In this document: piece after piece, positions 1 through 12,783 of the stretch | Position numbering within the stretch: the stretch's first letter is position 1 | Layout of the letters: each line of letters starts with the position of its first letter | NCBI GenBank assembly: GCA_050084985.1 | Contig: JBITNC010000001.1 | Coordinates: forward strand, 134,602,001 to 134,666,000 | Reading direction: 5' to 3' | Length of the DNA: 64,000 bases | Origin: Nageia nagi | Lineage: Eukaryota; Pinophyta | Position numbers and translations under genes: made by a program | Notes under the pieces: generated by a model | Seen by the model: only the letters and a program-made list of their open reading frames with translations | Database searches by the model: none | Told to the model about the DNA's origin: nothing

Positions 1-2085
1 TGATATTATTATTTACTTGATTAATAGGGGTCCATATATGGCTTTATATGGAGGCATTCTAAAAGAGATGTGGAAAGTTAAAAAGGTGAACTGCTCATTC
101 TTAAGAGTTTTTGGTTGTAAAGCATTTGCACATGTTGATAAAGAATATAGAAAGAAACTTGATGCAAAGTCACAAAAATGTTATTTCATTAGATATGGTG
201 TTGATGGTTTGGGTTACAGATTATGGGATGTTGATAACCATAAAATCTTTAGAAGTAGAGATGTAATATTCAATGAGAAAAACATGTACAAAGATAGGTT
301 GCATGTTGTACAAAAGGAAAAGAATGAGAAACCAAGGTTTGTAACTCTTTATGACAACAATGAGAATGAGAAACCTAAAGAACAAAATGAAGCTCCTCCT
401 TCAAGGACTAGTAAATTTCCCAAATGTTATTCCCCTTCTCTTTATTATGTGCTTTATATTGACATTGGTGAACCTAAATGTTTTGATGAAGCCATGGAAA
501 CTAGTATAAGGATTAAGTGGGAGCATGCCATGAAGGAAGATATGGACTCTTTACTTCATAATCAAACTTGGAGTTTGGTTAAGCTTCTAAGGGTAAGAAA
601 GCACTTACTAATAAATGGGTGTATAGGATAAAGGAAGAAGGAAATGGACAAAAGAGGTACAAAGCAAGACTTGTGGTAAAAGGTTTTGTACAAAAGAAAG
701 GTATAGATTTTGATGAGATTTTTTATTCAATTGTAAAAATGACATCCATTAAAATAATATCAAGTATTGTTGCAACTGAAAATCTATTTCTTGAACAATT
801 GGATGTAAAGATAGCTTTTCTCCATGGTGACTTAGAATATGAGATTTACATGCATCAACCTCAAGGTTTTGAAGTCAAAGGTAAAGAAGGTTATGTATGT
901 AAATTGGAAAAGAATTTATATGGTTTAAAGCAATCCCCTAGACAATGGTACCTTAAATTTGACAATTTCATGTTAACAAATGAATTCACTAGATATCAAT
1001 CGGATCATTGTGTTTACTTTAAGAAGACAACAAATGATAACTATGTGATCTTGCTTTTGTATGTGAATGATATGCTAGTAGCAAGATCTAGTATGCATGA
1101 TATTATTGATCTTAAAGAAAATTTGACTAAAAAATTTGAAATGAAAGATTTAGGGGAAGCTAAGAAAATTATTAGAATGAAAAGAATAAGAGACAAAGAA
1201 AACCACATGCTAAGGTTATGTCAAGAGGACTATGTTGAAAAAGTGCTTAAAAGGTTTAATATGAAACACGAAAATCTGTAACAACACCATTGGAAAAACA
1301 TTTCAAACTCACTAAACATTTAAGTCTTAAGAGTGATAAGGAAAAAGATTATATGACTAAGTTCTTTATCCTTTAGTGATTGGGAGTTTAATGTATTCAA
1401 TGGTGTGTACTAGACTAGATATAGCACAAGCAGTGGGAGTTGTAAGCAGGTATATGAGTAATCCAAGAAAGGGGCATGGGGAAGTAGTAAAATGGATCCT
1501 TAGGTATTTAAGTGGTACTTCTCATTATTCATTATGTTTTGGAGGATCTAATGCTTGTTTACAAGGTTATGTTGATTCTGACATGGTAAGTGATTTAGAT
1601 GGTGGGAGAAGAAATCCAAGTTATGTATTTACCATTGGTGGTACAACAGTTAGTTGGAACTCTAAGATCCAACAAGTTGTGGCTCTCTCTACTATAAAAG
1701 TTGAGTATGTTGCTGCTATAGAGGCAAGAAAAGAGCTAATTTGGTTACAAAGATTGTTGGAGGAATTAGGTAAGGTGCAAGAGAATGCAAAACTATGGTT
1801 GATAGCTAAAGTGCTATCCATATTACAAAGAACTCAACCTTCCACTCTAGAACCAAACACATCAAAGTGAGGTATCACCTCATCAGAGTAGCATTGGAGG
1901 ATGGATTAGTAAATTTGGGCAAGATTCACACTTCTCAAAACCCTACATACATGTTCATTAAAGTTGTAACAAAGGAGAATTTTGCTTTTGCTCAATTTTG
2001 TTTGGTCTTGAGGAGTAAGGTCAAAAAAAAGCTTTCAACCTTGGTTACAGTCAAATACAGTGAAATCAATCTCCAAGTGGGAGAT
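1..2085 (+). pseudogene. Ty1/copia pol remnant C1 (integrase end, RT, RNase H)
   Basis: This is the 3' two-thirds of a copia polyprotein; the element begins left of the window. In order it shows the integrase C-terminal region (LRVFGCKAFAHVDKEYRKKLD and then SRDVIFNE, about 100-280), the reverse transcriptase start (KARLVVKGF, about 660-690), DVKIAFLHGDLE, YGLKQSPRQWY (about 919-951), the catalytic box near 1,060, and an RNase H end with the TKHI-RYHLIR region (about 1,850-1,890). The catalytic box reads YVND instead of YVDD, so the polymerase would be dead even without the other damage. A one-base deletion near 586 breaks the frame between integrase and RT. Further shifts lie near 1,270 and 1,370, and an in-frame stop and shift sit near 1,800-1,815. 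It resembles Tnt1-type copia elements in ending with a purine tract and LTR directly after the RNase H domain. No function is expected. Confidence 0.93.
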
Positions 2086-2960
2086 TGTTGAGTATAGAAC
2101 CAATTTCATAAGCTAAAAGATGAAATAATATGATACATAATCTTGATTGAGGTGATACAATCCATATATGATCTCAAAATTCTATATAAACCTCATAAAT
2201 GGATAGATCTTTATGAGTACATGTGAAATGAGTGGTCACATGCCTACCTTTTGATCATCTAAAGCAAATTGGTGGGGTGAGAAGCTAACTAGTGGGATGA
2301 GGGTTGGCTAGTAATAATTACCCAATGTGTTGGCTAAAGCTAATTAGTAGGCTGGTTAGAAAAGTTGACAAGAAGAGTACCAGTTGACTAGCCAAGCTTG
2401 ATGAACTAGGTTCACACATCGAAACTGATCTGTAGCACATTGGCTAGAAAATAGAGAGCATGAAAGTTCAGATCAAAATAGAAAATTTTCCACCTACCTT
2501 CATCATTAAGCCTTAGGAATCTCACCCATAGTGGAGGGCTTACCCAATGCCATATTTTACTCAAATTGGGTTTAATATGAGTTAGATTTGATCTATAAAT
2601 TGAGGGCCTTGGATTGAAGCTTGCATTACGTAGTTTTAGAAGCCAAGAGCTTTGTAATAAGTTCCTCTTTGTATAAGAGCTTGGAGAGATAGTTTGAGAG
2701 ATTTTTAGTGAGGTCCAAAGTGAGTGTTATAGAAAGGTTATGTTGTTGTTTTCATTTGGAGCACTTGGATAAGTGAATACAAGGGTTGGAAGCTTCTTAG
2801 TGGATGTAGCCCACATTGGATGAACCATTTAAATCTCTTTTGTATCTATTTTGTTATGTGATTATTTCTACTTCTCATTGCTAGTTTAAATAGTACTTTG
2901 TTGATTTGTTTTTCCAAATTCATTATGCTCAAGTTTATATGACATAGATTAAACTCAACA
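2086..2960 (+). repeat. 3' LTR of copia element C1
   Basis: The LTR starts directly after the purine-rich tract CAAGTGGGAGAT (2074-2085), the usual copia polypurine tract position after the last pol codons. It opens with TGTTGAG and closes with CTCAACA, a perfect 7-bp terminal inverted repeat, which fixes both ends and gives 875 bp. The matching 5' LTR lies outside the window, so the target-site duplication cannot be verified; the 5 bases after the end are ATTTG. Confidence 0.85.
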
Positions 2961-5639
2961 ATTTGCTCCAAGATTACTCAAGGGTTTGAAGAATAATTCA
3001 AGAGTTCTATGCTTTTGAAGGGTTTTCTACCACACCAAGCTTATGAGCTTCATGTTATACTTATAATGGTAATATTATTGTGATATATTTCACATTACAT
3101 TGCATATATTGTTCTATCTTCAAGGTTTTTGAAGGCTCAAAGATATTATCATCATGAAAAAGCTTGGAACTATCAACATGTGTATCCTTCACTAAAAATT
3201 ATATGTATTTAGTGTATTTGTTAGGTCAAATCCATTATAACTTAATTGCATCCATTGAATTTCAATTATTTATCCATATATACATTAATTGATGGCTTTA
3301 ACATATTCTTATCCTTGTGGGTATCCTTGGATCCATTGTATCTAAGGATCTTTAACTATTATTAAGGTTTGAAGCACTCTTAGGCTTTGAAACATAGTTA
3401 TTCTTAAATTTGAAAAAAACTTACAAATATCAACTTAGATTTATTAATTGCACCATCTAAATTTTCTAAAGAGAATATGGCATACATATTTTGCATAATA
3501 GGCATTCTTAATTCTATGTTCTTCATTGATTGGAGGCTAGGGGGCTCACATTGCCGTTGGAAGTGAGGAAACCTACTCCAAGCTTATTTAGGTACCTTAA
3601 GGGGCCTAAATTGGAGTTCCTCTATCTTTATTAGATGCATTTAGGTCTTATTATCATTATTTGCAAATCTAGAAGCATACTTTAAAGTTTTAAACATACC
3701 TCTACTATCATTCTTGCATCATTCAAATTAAGAAAAATATATATTATGTATAATTGAGATTTATATGTGTTATTAACTCATTTATGTTTTTTAGAACATG
3801 TTAAGCATGAAATTTGGTACACATTAAATGGTGAATCTGATGTGAACACCATATTCTCATCAGATTGGGTGTTTCCTAAATGTTTTTAAGTTTTTCTTCA
3901 AAATTTGCATTTCTTGATTTATTAACCTTTACCCATCAAAATGGAATGAATATGCAAATTTTCAAGAATTAATTGGTAATTTTGAGTGAGATTTGAATAG
4001 GAAAGTACACCAAAAGGGATGAATCAAATTTGAATATTTGGTATTCGTATCTATTTTTTTTACCAAACATGAAGCCCCATTGTGTCTAGTACTAGGTGCA
4101 TCGTATCTTAGAGTAGAATCAAAAGTTACAGATAAGTTTTAGAGTACAAAACCCCCTTCTTGCTAAGCATGTTATGTCCATGTCTAGGTGTGCTACATCC
4201 TAGGCCAAGCACATTATACTCCATGGAATAGCCTCTAAGCATATTACACCTAGCCCTATGCATGTAATTCTTTGACCTAAGCATGCTACACCTCATCTAA
4301 AGTCTCCCAGGTACACTACATCCATTTCTAAGCATGTTGCCCCAACCACATGTGTACTACACTTTACCAATAAGTCAGTTTGATAGTATTTTGAGGTTCT
4401 CAAATACATCTACTCCATATTAGATGCATCATGCTCTAAAATAGAAGGCATTTTCACTTAAAAAAGATATGATGAGAAGTGGTCCCATACCAAATGTCAA
4501 AATAAAAAGCACTTTTTCTTAGGAAAATTCAAGTGAGCTGAGATCCCACACTATGTTTCAAAACATTGAGTTATATTTTGTTACGTAAGCATATAAATTT
4601 TGTATTAGGATTTGGTTTTTGGATTGTCACAAAAAAGTAGCATATTTATAAACACATATATGGTTGTGATCACACTCGTCTTGAAAGTGTGGATCTATTT
4701 TTATTTATTATTTTCAAATTTACCTCGATGATTGGCATGTTTTTCAAAAGCTCTCTCATTTTTTGAGAGACTTGTAACCTACTAAGCATTACACCTTGGA
4801 TAAGGAGGGAACATTAGTGTTTAGTAAGAATTTGAAGTGCTTTATTATATGGTCTATACCATTTCTTTATTTTTTTGCATCCTAAGCTTGCCTTTCATTT
4901 CACATTGATTCTTGGTGAAAGTGTTGTATTCATTTTAGGGGTTATTATGCATATACAAGGAAATTACTTTGGGTTTAAAATTTAGATCTTGAGAAGGTTT
5001 TCCCTTTTTTCTATTGGGACTTTTGTGTTCTTTGCTCCTTTATCCAAAATCATCATTTTACATTACTTTCATTCAAAAAAGCAAAAAAGTTTCAAAAGAG
5101 CATAAATTGGGTGGGATTTCTAAGCATTGTTGAGGGAATATATTTGCATATCATCATAGTATTATACTTCATATTTTCTTATTTGTATTAAATTCCTTCA
5201 CATTCCTAAGGAGTATCTACATCATGTGGACTTAATTCCCATGTCCTAACCCTTACTCAAATTTGAAAATTAAAGTGGTACCCCCTCTATTCGAGATAGC
5301 TTCCTATAGAGGGCACTTGAGACATCTTGTAAAATGTTCCACCCCCTAGATATTGAGCCTTTACCCTAATAAACACTTACTAGAATCATCTCTTGCATTA
5401 AAATCAACCAATATTAAAAAGATAAGAGTCTAATTGAACAAATAAGTAATTAGATAAGTAAACAAAAATTGCTATCTATCATAATTATTATCTTCATTTA
5501 GACTTGTATATCATTATAAGTTGATTGGTGAAATTGCATCTACACTAAAGCAAGATTTAATTTTAACATATAATAAGCTTGGTGTTGTTTGTTTATTTTC
5601 ACTTTGAAAAGCTTAAGTTCACTTATGCTTATTCTTCCT
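2961..5639. other. AT-rich stretch without a gene
   Basis: No open frame of note and no recognisable domain appears on either strand. The stretch holds the spaced motif array at 4165-4364. From about 5,230 it probably becomes the 5' untranslated region of the outer gypsy element: a short stretch around 5,350 resembles one around 40,080 in front of the related gypsy element G3 (shared AAACACTT and ACTAGAA words). Confidence 0.5.
4165..4364. repeat. Array of about nine 15-bp motifs spaced 20-22 and 30 bp
   Basis: Variants of AAGCATATTACACCT and AGGTGTGCTACATCC start at about 4165, 4186, 4207, 4237, 4257, 4279, 4309, 4330 and 4350. The spacings are near 21, 21, 30, 20, 22, 30, 21 and 20 bp. The motif and the spacing rhythm resemble the array inside the LTR of copia element C2, although the surrounding sequence does not match that LTR. 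Confidence 0.7.
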
Positions 5640-7376
5640 TTAAAGTTGATCATTGTAGCCCCCTAAATGGATTATGATTCATCCATGGATCTTGTTTGAT
5701 ATGATAATCCCATCATTGGTATGGTTGAGATAAGGTCTCAAAATTAGAAAAATAATTATCCTAATGTGGTAAAGGAAGAGAATGTGTCTAGTTTTGACAA
5801 TGAATCCATCAAATTCAACCATGCTCTTCAAACCTTTTAGAGGCTTACTCTAAATGATTCAACAAAACTGATGGAACAAGTGCATAATAACTTTGACCCT
5901 ACAACTCAATCTTCTCCACAAGGAAAATTGTAATGCTATATGAGCATAATCCTCCAAAGGCTATTGATAAGCCTCTTCCCTAACCAAAATTTAATAAATA
6001 AGATACACCTACATGTAATTGGTACCAAAATACTTTGGATAAATTGAGAAATAACAACCTTGAACCATCTACCACTTTTTATCTACCAAATCCATGCATA
6101 ACATAAAATATTAACCAAGGTTGGTTCCCTCCACAAGATTGTAGATTGCCTACCTTCTAAAAACTAGTCTATAACATGTCATATCATCATAAAGAACCTT
6201 CTATTATGCAAAATGTAAAGCAATATATTGATCTATAATATTTCCAATAAAATATACAAAAGGCAAAAGAATAATTTCATATGAGGTTATCCTAAGATAA
6301 CCAAAGTATTTCCCAAGAACCCCCAAGAGTTGTACAATAAAATTTTCAAAATTCAATGCCTAATTTTTAAAATATTGTATAATAACCATAACCTCCACCT
6401 TTTCAAATGAAAATAAATTCAAACCAACCAATTTATTCTCCAAATGTTTCCATACAAAACCCACCTAATTTTCTAAATAATACCACTTTCAATCTATAAG
6501 GTCCATCCAACCAAGTAACATGGAAGATACATCCAAATGCTAAATTGCCTAATCCCAGTCTTGATACTTACAACCAAGTCAATCTTGATGATTGGCAAAC
6601 CTTGACAAAAATTTTATGTATTTCCAACCAAACACTCAAAATGTGCAAGACCAAAATATGGCCAACTTCCAAAATGTTCCCCTCTATAACACCTCTCATT
6701 TCTAAAGTGCTTCACAAAATTACATATCAAACCAAAGTGGATCACAAGCTAGCCAAAATACAAACAAAAGTAATCCTCAAGGTTCCTCTACTCCATATCC
6801 TATGGAAGAAATGCAAAAATGTATGGATCAAAATACAACATCTCATGAGTCAAAATCAATAGGTCAATATGCAACAAAAAAATCAATCTTAAGATCCAAC
6901 ACAAAGTTATAATAAAAATTCACAACATACTTATGGAAAAAATATGCACTATCAATCTCAAGGTCCACAACAAGGTTATGATCAAAATGTGCAACAAAAT
7001 CTTGCTCAAAATACACAAGGGTAGTCTTTGGGAAAATAAAACAACTTTTATAATTATAATGTACATGCATTTCATAGGCAAGTAAGTTTATTCAATAACC
7101 CCCAATCAATATATCAATTTTAGTCCTATGGAGGACCAAGTGGGGCTCCAAATTAGCCCTATAGTGGATCAAATACACCCCATGGTGGACCAATCAATCC
7201 ACCTTATGGAGGACCAAATCAATCCAATATGAGCAATGAAGATAAAATCATGAAGAGACTACAAAAATTAGTGGCAAGATCTACCCACGAAGGGCTTTCT
7301 AGAATTAGTTATGGAGAGATATAAAATAATCCAATAAGTCCATGGGTTCCTATGAGACCATATCCAAGAAAGTTTA
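5640..7376 (+). pseudogene. Outer gypsy element G2, N-terminal gag part
   Basis: A broken gag frame runs into the insertion point of element G1. Its middle part (about 6,600-7,030) is rich in Gln, Asn and Ser, followed by Pro-Gly-rich stretches such as YGGPSGAPN and PPYGGPNQSN (about 7,125-7,230). The last part reads LQKLVARSTHEGLSR and then PRKFR just before the G1 target site at 7377. Gag resumes after G1 at 13,191 with VPNIEKF. Several stops break the frame. Gypsy gag proteins often have a low-complexity N-terminal half before the conserved retrotransposon gag domain, which fits. The 5' LTR of this element was not identified. Confidence 0.7.
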
Positions 7377-7381
7377 GAGTA
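7377..7381. other. Target-site duplication of G1, left copy (GAGTA)
   Basis: GAGTA lies immediately left of the LTR start and is repeated at 13186-13190, directly right of the 3' LTR. This is a perfect 5-bp target-site duplication, as gypsy integrases make. Confidence 0.9.
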
Positions 7382-7782
7382 TGTTAGGATCCCACATCCT
7401 AACATTTTAGTGTTAGTATTAGTATTTTATTAAATTATCGGCATATATTGTAATATTGTGATTGTAAAGGCAAGGCCCAATTTTGCATTACTATTAGGGT
7501 TAGGGTTAGTTTAATATAAATAGATAAAGTGTGTGGAGAAAAGGGATTGAATATTATTTTTCACCTTTGGAGTTTAAGGAGGTAGCCTGCTCAAAGCGGC
7601 CTATGATTCTATTACTATTCAGTAAAATCCTATCCTTATCTACTTATTGATGCTATTTCATGTTCTATTTTCCAATGCATGCTCTATTATTTCCAATAGA
7701 TAGTTGTCATTTTCCTATTTCAATTCAATATTCATTCCATTTTTGTAATATTTCTCTTCTTTGTATTTGTAGCATCATAACA
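7382..7782 (+). repeat. 5' LTR of chromovirus G1
   Basis: It begins TGTTAGGAT and ends CATCATAACA, with the expected TG...CA termini. It aligns end to end with the 3' LTR at 12784-13185 and with the duplicated copy at 49597-50000. A tract TTAGGGTTAGGGTTAG is followed closely by TATAAATAG, the likely promoter. Confidence 0.95.
7515..7523 (+). promoter_or_regulatory. LTR TATA box with upstream telo-box-like tract
   Basis: TATAAATAG lies a few bases downstream of a TTAGGGTT tract in all three LTR copies (near 7,515, 12,920 and 49,731). In the 3' LTR and the duplicated copy the tract contains TTAGGGTTT, the reverse complement of the plant telo-box AAACCCTAA, a known promoter element of translation-related genes. 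That it drives LTR transcription here is inference. Confidence 0.5.
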
Positions 7783-7784
7783 TC

Positions 7785-7796
7785 TGGTATTAAAGC
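7785..7796 (+). other. Primer binding site of G1 (initiator Met tRNA type, mutated)
   Basis: TGGTATTAAAGC lies two bases after the 5' LTR. It differs at two positions from TGGTATCAGAGC, the usual plant LTR-element primer site for initiator methionine tRNA. Confidence 0.85.
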
Positions 7797-8547
7797 TCTT
7801 TCTAGGGCCATTCTGCTGTAGGAAAAAAATTTCTTAGAGGTCTAGGCTACAAACCCTATATTGGGGGTTTTAAAATATCCAAGAGGATCTATCATTTTTG
7901 GCTAAGCACACTTGCCCATAAAGTTATGTGTGAATTGAGGTGTAAAAAACTCTACACCAATACCTAGGCCTTAGACAAAACCCTACATAGAATTGGACTC
8001 CACATATCGAAAGGTATATCAGAGACTATCTAGGCTATAAACAAAAACTAGGTAAGAAGCTATGTCAACCATATATAAATTGTAGTGCACCAACAAGTGC
8101 TATTGGAAAGTTACTTATTACAGAAGCCATCTTTGCAACCTCTTTCCTTGCAAAAGTTGGATAGAAGGGGTGTTTAGATAAGCCTATAGAGCATATAATC
8201 CTTACCCTAGAATCATTATTTAAAACAAAAAACCTTGATTTGAAAAGCAAAATGTATGATATGTAATTTTTTAGAGCTACCAAAAATAGTAGTTCAGAGG
8301 TAGCAAAAACTTTAGAGCTAAAAAACTAAAAATTGTACTATTTTAGCAGTTTTTAACAAAAGTAGATAGACCCATAGATGTAAAAAAAAGTTCAAGAGTT
8401 CAAAAATCATCATCAAAATACTTATCCCATTGTGATTATATTTTAAAACTGATCATTTTGATATATTACACCCATATACTTTTTTGGGCACTTTCTAAAA
8501 ATAGCAATTTCCAAAAAAATTAGCTTCAGAAATAGTAATTTTTAGAA

Positions 8548-9905
8548 ATGGCATCTGAAACAAGATCCTAAATAATAGAAAAAGTTGATCCTACCATGAT
8601 GACATTTCAAATTATGATCCAACAAATGGCAAACACACTTACCAATACATTCAAAGTAGAAATTTCGATAAATACAAAACAAATACAAACACTTGATAGT
8701 AAATGTGATAGTGTTCAACTAAGCCTTAGTCATACCACAATGCATCTAGTTCACAACAATTAGGGTAGTTAGGAAATCCATAAGGGTATCATCATAAATT
8801 TTAGAACCAACAAGGTGGTTTCATTCTTCCCTACACAACTAAATTGGATTTTCCTCAATTTGATGGAGATAATCCCACTAGCTAGATTTATAAAGCTAGA
8901 TAGTATTTAACATTGAACCAAATCTCAGAGGATTTGAAGGTGCGCATGGCATATTTTCATTTGACCATGAGGCTTCCAATGGCATCAATGTATTCCAAAA
9001 TGCATCCTTCTCCTTCATGGGATGAATTCACTCAACAATTATTGATCTTGTTTTGGTCCTAGTGACTATGAAGACTTCATAGGGGCATTGACCAAGTTAC
9101 GTCAAACTACAATAGTTAAGGAATACCAAAATTAGTTTGAGAAATTAGAAATCACATAGAAGGGTTGGACAATGCATTTTTCATAAGTTTTTTATCAATG
9201 GCTTAAAGGAAGAAATTAAACTAGAGGTCAAAATGTTTAATCCCAAAACTCTGATGGATGCTATTGCCTTAGTAAAGCTCACTGAAGATAAAGCCAGTGC
9301 TCATCGATGAAATGCAAGACCCCATTCATCAAAACCATAATATTTCCCATTCCTCTAATAACACAAGTGCCCCACACCAAATTCATAATGCTAACTAAGA
9401 AGTTGACATGGAAGAAATGAAAGATCATTGAAAGAAGGCTTGTGCTATAATTGTGACGAGAAATTTGTTCATGGTCATCGTTGTACACAACAAAAGTTAT
9501 ATTTGCTTGATGTTAATGCTCCTAGTGAGGAGGAATATGAGAGTGCACTTGAAGAGGCTATAAAGAAAACTCCATATGAGGAGGCCCCAACTATCTCTTA
9601 CAATGCATTGGCACGAATTACCACCCCTCAAACTATGAAGGTCAAAGGGTTTTTAAAAAGCACCCTCTCATAATATTGTTAGATTTAGGAAGTACTCATA
9701 ATTTCACTGATCCATGAGTGGCTAAGGTTGTTGACTATTACATCTACCCTATAAATAATTTTGATATTATGGTTGGTAATGGAGGAAAAATAGCATGTAA
9801 AGGCACATGTCATAATGTCAAACTAAGCATGGACCACTATACTTTGAAAAGTGACATGTACACTTTACCACTTGGGGGATGTGATATAGTTTTGGGGTAT
9901 AATGG
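8548..9905 (+). pseudogene. G1 gag and protease remains
   Basis: The likely gag start is the ATG at 8548 (MASETRS, then a stop). Scattered gag similarity follows, up to the zinc knuckle CYNCDEKFVHGHRC (about 9,449-9,490), which keeps the C-x2-C...GH-x2-C pattern of chromovirus nucleocapsids. The protease starts near ISYNALARITTPQTMKVKGF (about 9,594-9,653). Its active-site region reads LDLGSTHNF where the family has DSGSTHNF, so the catalytic Asp-Ser-Gly is altered. Many stops interrupt the frame. In intact relatives gag, protease and pol form one polyprotein. Confidence 0.85.
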
Positions 9906-9959
9906 TTGAGGACTTTGGGCATCGTATAATGGAATTTTATTGAGCTATGGATGACCTTC

Positions 9960-12765
9960 AAAATAGATGAACAAGAGCATACTCTCAAGGTATTACATGG
10001 TGGATCTGTACAAATTGTGAGCTCACATCCATGGAAAAGGTCCTACAAAAAATTGAAAAGAGATGTTGGCATAGTTATACTCTTTATCAATCATTAAACC
10101 TAAAATCATAGAGCCTAAGGATCTATAGCCCATATTAAGTAAGCATTCATGTACCTTTGAGGAACCAAGGGGCTTACCACCCCAGTGATCACATGATCAT
10201 GCTATCTAGTTGGTGTCAGGAAGTCACCCACCAAACATTTATCCTTATCGATATTCTTGTTTATAGAAAAATGAAATTGAAAAATTAGTTAAGGAACTGT
10301 TGGATGCAGGAGTAATTTGACTTAGCTAAGCCCATATTCTTCTCCAATTATATTGGTTCATAAGAAAGATGGTTCCTAGTGTATGTGTGTGGATTTTAGG
10401 GTCCTCAACAAAATTACCATCAAGGACAAATTTCCCATCCTAGTCATTGATGAATTATTGGATGAACTGCATGGGGCAAGATATTTTTCCAAGCTAGATC
10501 TATGATCTGGGTATCACCAAATCTACCTCAAGGGGAGGATATACCAAAAATTGCATTTTACACCCATGAGGGCCATTATGACTTTCTGATCATGCTTTTT
10601 GGCCTCATAAATGCTCCATCCATGTTTCAAAATTTAATGAATTAGGTGTTTTCATCCATTCCTTAGGAAGTTCATTTTATTTTCTTTCATGATATCTTGA
10701 TCTATAGTGAGATAAGGCAAGAACATGTGACACATGTTGACCAAACCTTACAAATTTTGAAGGAACACTAGCTATATGCAAAAAAATTAAAATGTTCATT
10801 CAGTAAGAGGGAAATTGATTACTTAGGCCATGTTATATCAAAAGAGAGAGTTAAGGTGGATCCACAAAAGATTATTGACATGCAGAACTGGTCTATTCCT
10901 ACATATTTGGAAAGTCTTCAAGGATTCTTGGGGTTGATAGGCATATTATAGGAAATTTGTGAAGGATTATGGCAAATTGCAGCACCTCTAACCATGTTGT
11001 TGAAAAAAAATGACATTCCAATGGTCCCCTCTAGCTAAGGTAGCTTTCCTTAAGCTCAAGGATGTGATGTGTACCACCCTAGTATTAGCAATGCTAGATT
11101 TTTCTAAAACCTTTGTGATAGAAAGTGATGCTTGTGGAGTAGGAATTGGGGTAGTATTAATGCAAGAGGGCATCCATTGGCATTCACTAATAGAGCACTC
11201 TCTGAAATTTTTTTGGGTAAATCCACTTATGAAAAAGAAATGCTTACCATCATTCATGTAGTTCAATATTGAAGATCATATCTCATTGGTTGCCATTTCA
11301 TCATCTTCATAGACCATCATAGTTTGAAATTTTTTATTGAGCAATGCATTTCTATGCCTGAGAAACAAAAATGGGTGACCAAACTACTGGGGTTGATTAT
11401 GAGATAGTATATCATAAAAGTAAGGAGAATGTGGTTCTCGATGCTTTGTCTAGAAAATTTGAAGATCAAGTAGCACTGCAAGCTCTTTCATCTCCTATTC
11501 CTCAATGGTTGGATAAAGTTAAATAAGAGTGGGTAGAGGATAGCTCCATCCAAGAATTGCTAAAATAGATCACTCAAGACCCCATGAGTAAACCACACCA
11601 TACATGGAATGGTGGTATTTTAAGATTCAAAGGTTGAATTCTATTACCTCTCCTTCAAAATGTAAATAAAAATACTTACTAAATTGCATTCCACACCTAC
11701 GTTAGGACATGAAGGATTTTTGAAAACTTATAAGCAAGTGCCATAATTGTTCTATTGGATAGGTATGAAATTGGATATAAAGTAGTTTATGGAGCTTGTG
11801 ATGTATGTCAATGATAAAAGGGTGAGAAAGTGGATACTTTGAGACTCATTCAACCTCTTCCCATACCTCTCATACATGGATTGATATCTCAATGGATTTC
11901 ATTGAAGGCCTTCCTAAATCACATGGTAAATCAGTTATTCTAGTGGTGGTTGATGGTTATCCAAATATGCTCATTTTGGTTCATTGGCTCATCCCTACAA
12001 AGTAGTGATAGTGGCACAATTATTCTTGGATACAATTTTCAAACTACATGGCATGCCAAAGATGATTATTAGTGATCACATCCCACTTTTACAAGTCATT
12101 TTTGGTAAGAGCTTTTTAAACTGCAAGGTAACCAACTAAACATGAGCTTAACATATTACCCATAAACTAATGGTCAACTAAAATTGTTCACAAATGCTTA
12201 GAAATAGGTACAGTAAAGTTCTAAGTAGTTGACTTAGCTTAAGTTACTCAGGATATATTCTTCATTTGTCAAGGATAGCCTTCAAATAGCCCAACACTAT
12301 ATGAAACAACAAGTTGATCAGTAACATGTGGAAAGAGAGTTCTAGGTACATGAATGGTCTTTTGAGGTTGCAACCTTATCACCAAAAATCCTTAAAAAAA
12401 AGGCCCTCAAAAATTAGCCCTAAAGTTTTATGGTCCTTACAAGGTGTTACAATGCATTGGCCCAACTGCATACAAATTAGAGCTTCTTACTTCTTCCAAG
12501 ATTCACCCAGTGTTTCATTCTCTTACCTTAGAAAGTGGTTGGATTAGAGGTTTGGGTTCAAATATAATTACCTAAGTTGGCAAAGGATGGATCAATGGTA
12601 GTTGTACCTAAGGATTTTGGATCAATGCTCATAATAGCTTCATAATCACTCCATCACAGAAGTCCTTATGAGTGGCAAGGCATGGCACTAGAAGATGCAA
12701 CATGGGAAGTCCTTCATCAGCTATAGCAATAGTTTCCACACTTCAAGCTTTGAGGACAAAGCTTC
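9960..12765 (+). pseudogene. G1 pol remains: RT, RNase H, integrase, chromodomain
   Basis: RT motifs run from about 10,230 to 10,850: [47 protein letters not shown] and FGLINAP. The catalytic box reads FHDILIYS instead of F-x-DD, so the first active-site Asp is lost. RNase H follows at 11,010-11,460 (FQWSPLAKVAFLKLKD, then the DALSR end near 11,440). Integrase remnants lie at about 11,680-12,210. A chromodomain end, MALEDATWEVLHQL then QQFPHFKL, lies at 12,685-12,750. Compared with the duplicated copy at 48,855-49,013, this copy has lost about 160 bp of integrase near 12,206. The region from about 11,425 belongs to duplication unit A. Confidence 0.9.
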
Positions 12766-12783
12766 ATACCAAGAGGGGTGGCA

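Noticed and set aside
6545-6862. 105-codon open frame in G2
   Set aside because: The gag-like Gln/Asn/Ser-rich composition appears in a neighbouring frame; this frame is a partial shadow.
7493-7512. Interstitial telomere repeat
   Set aside because: There are only two to three TTAGGG-like units and they lie inside an LTR; plant telomeres use TTTAGGG.
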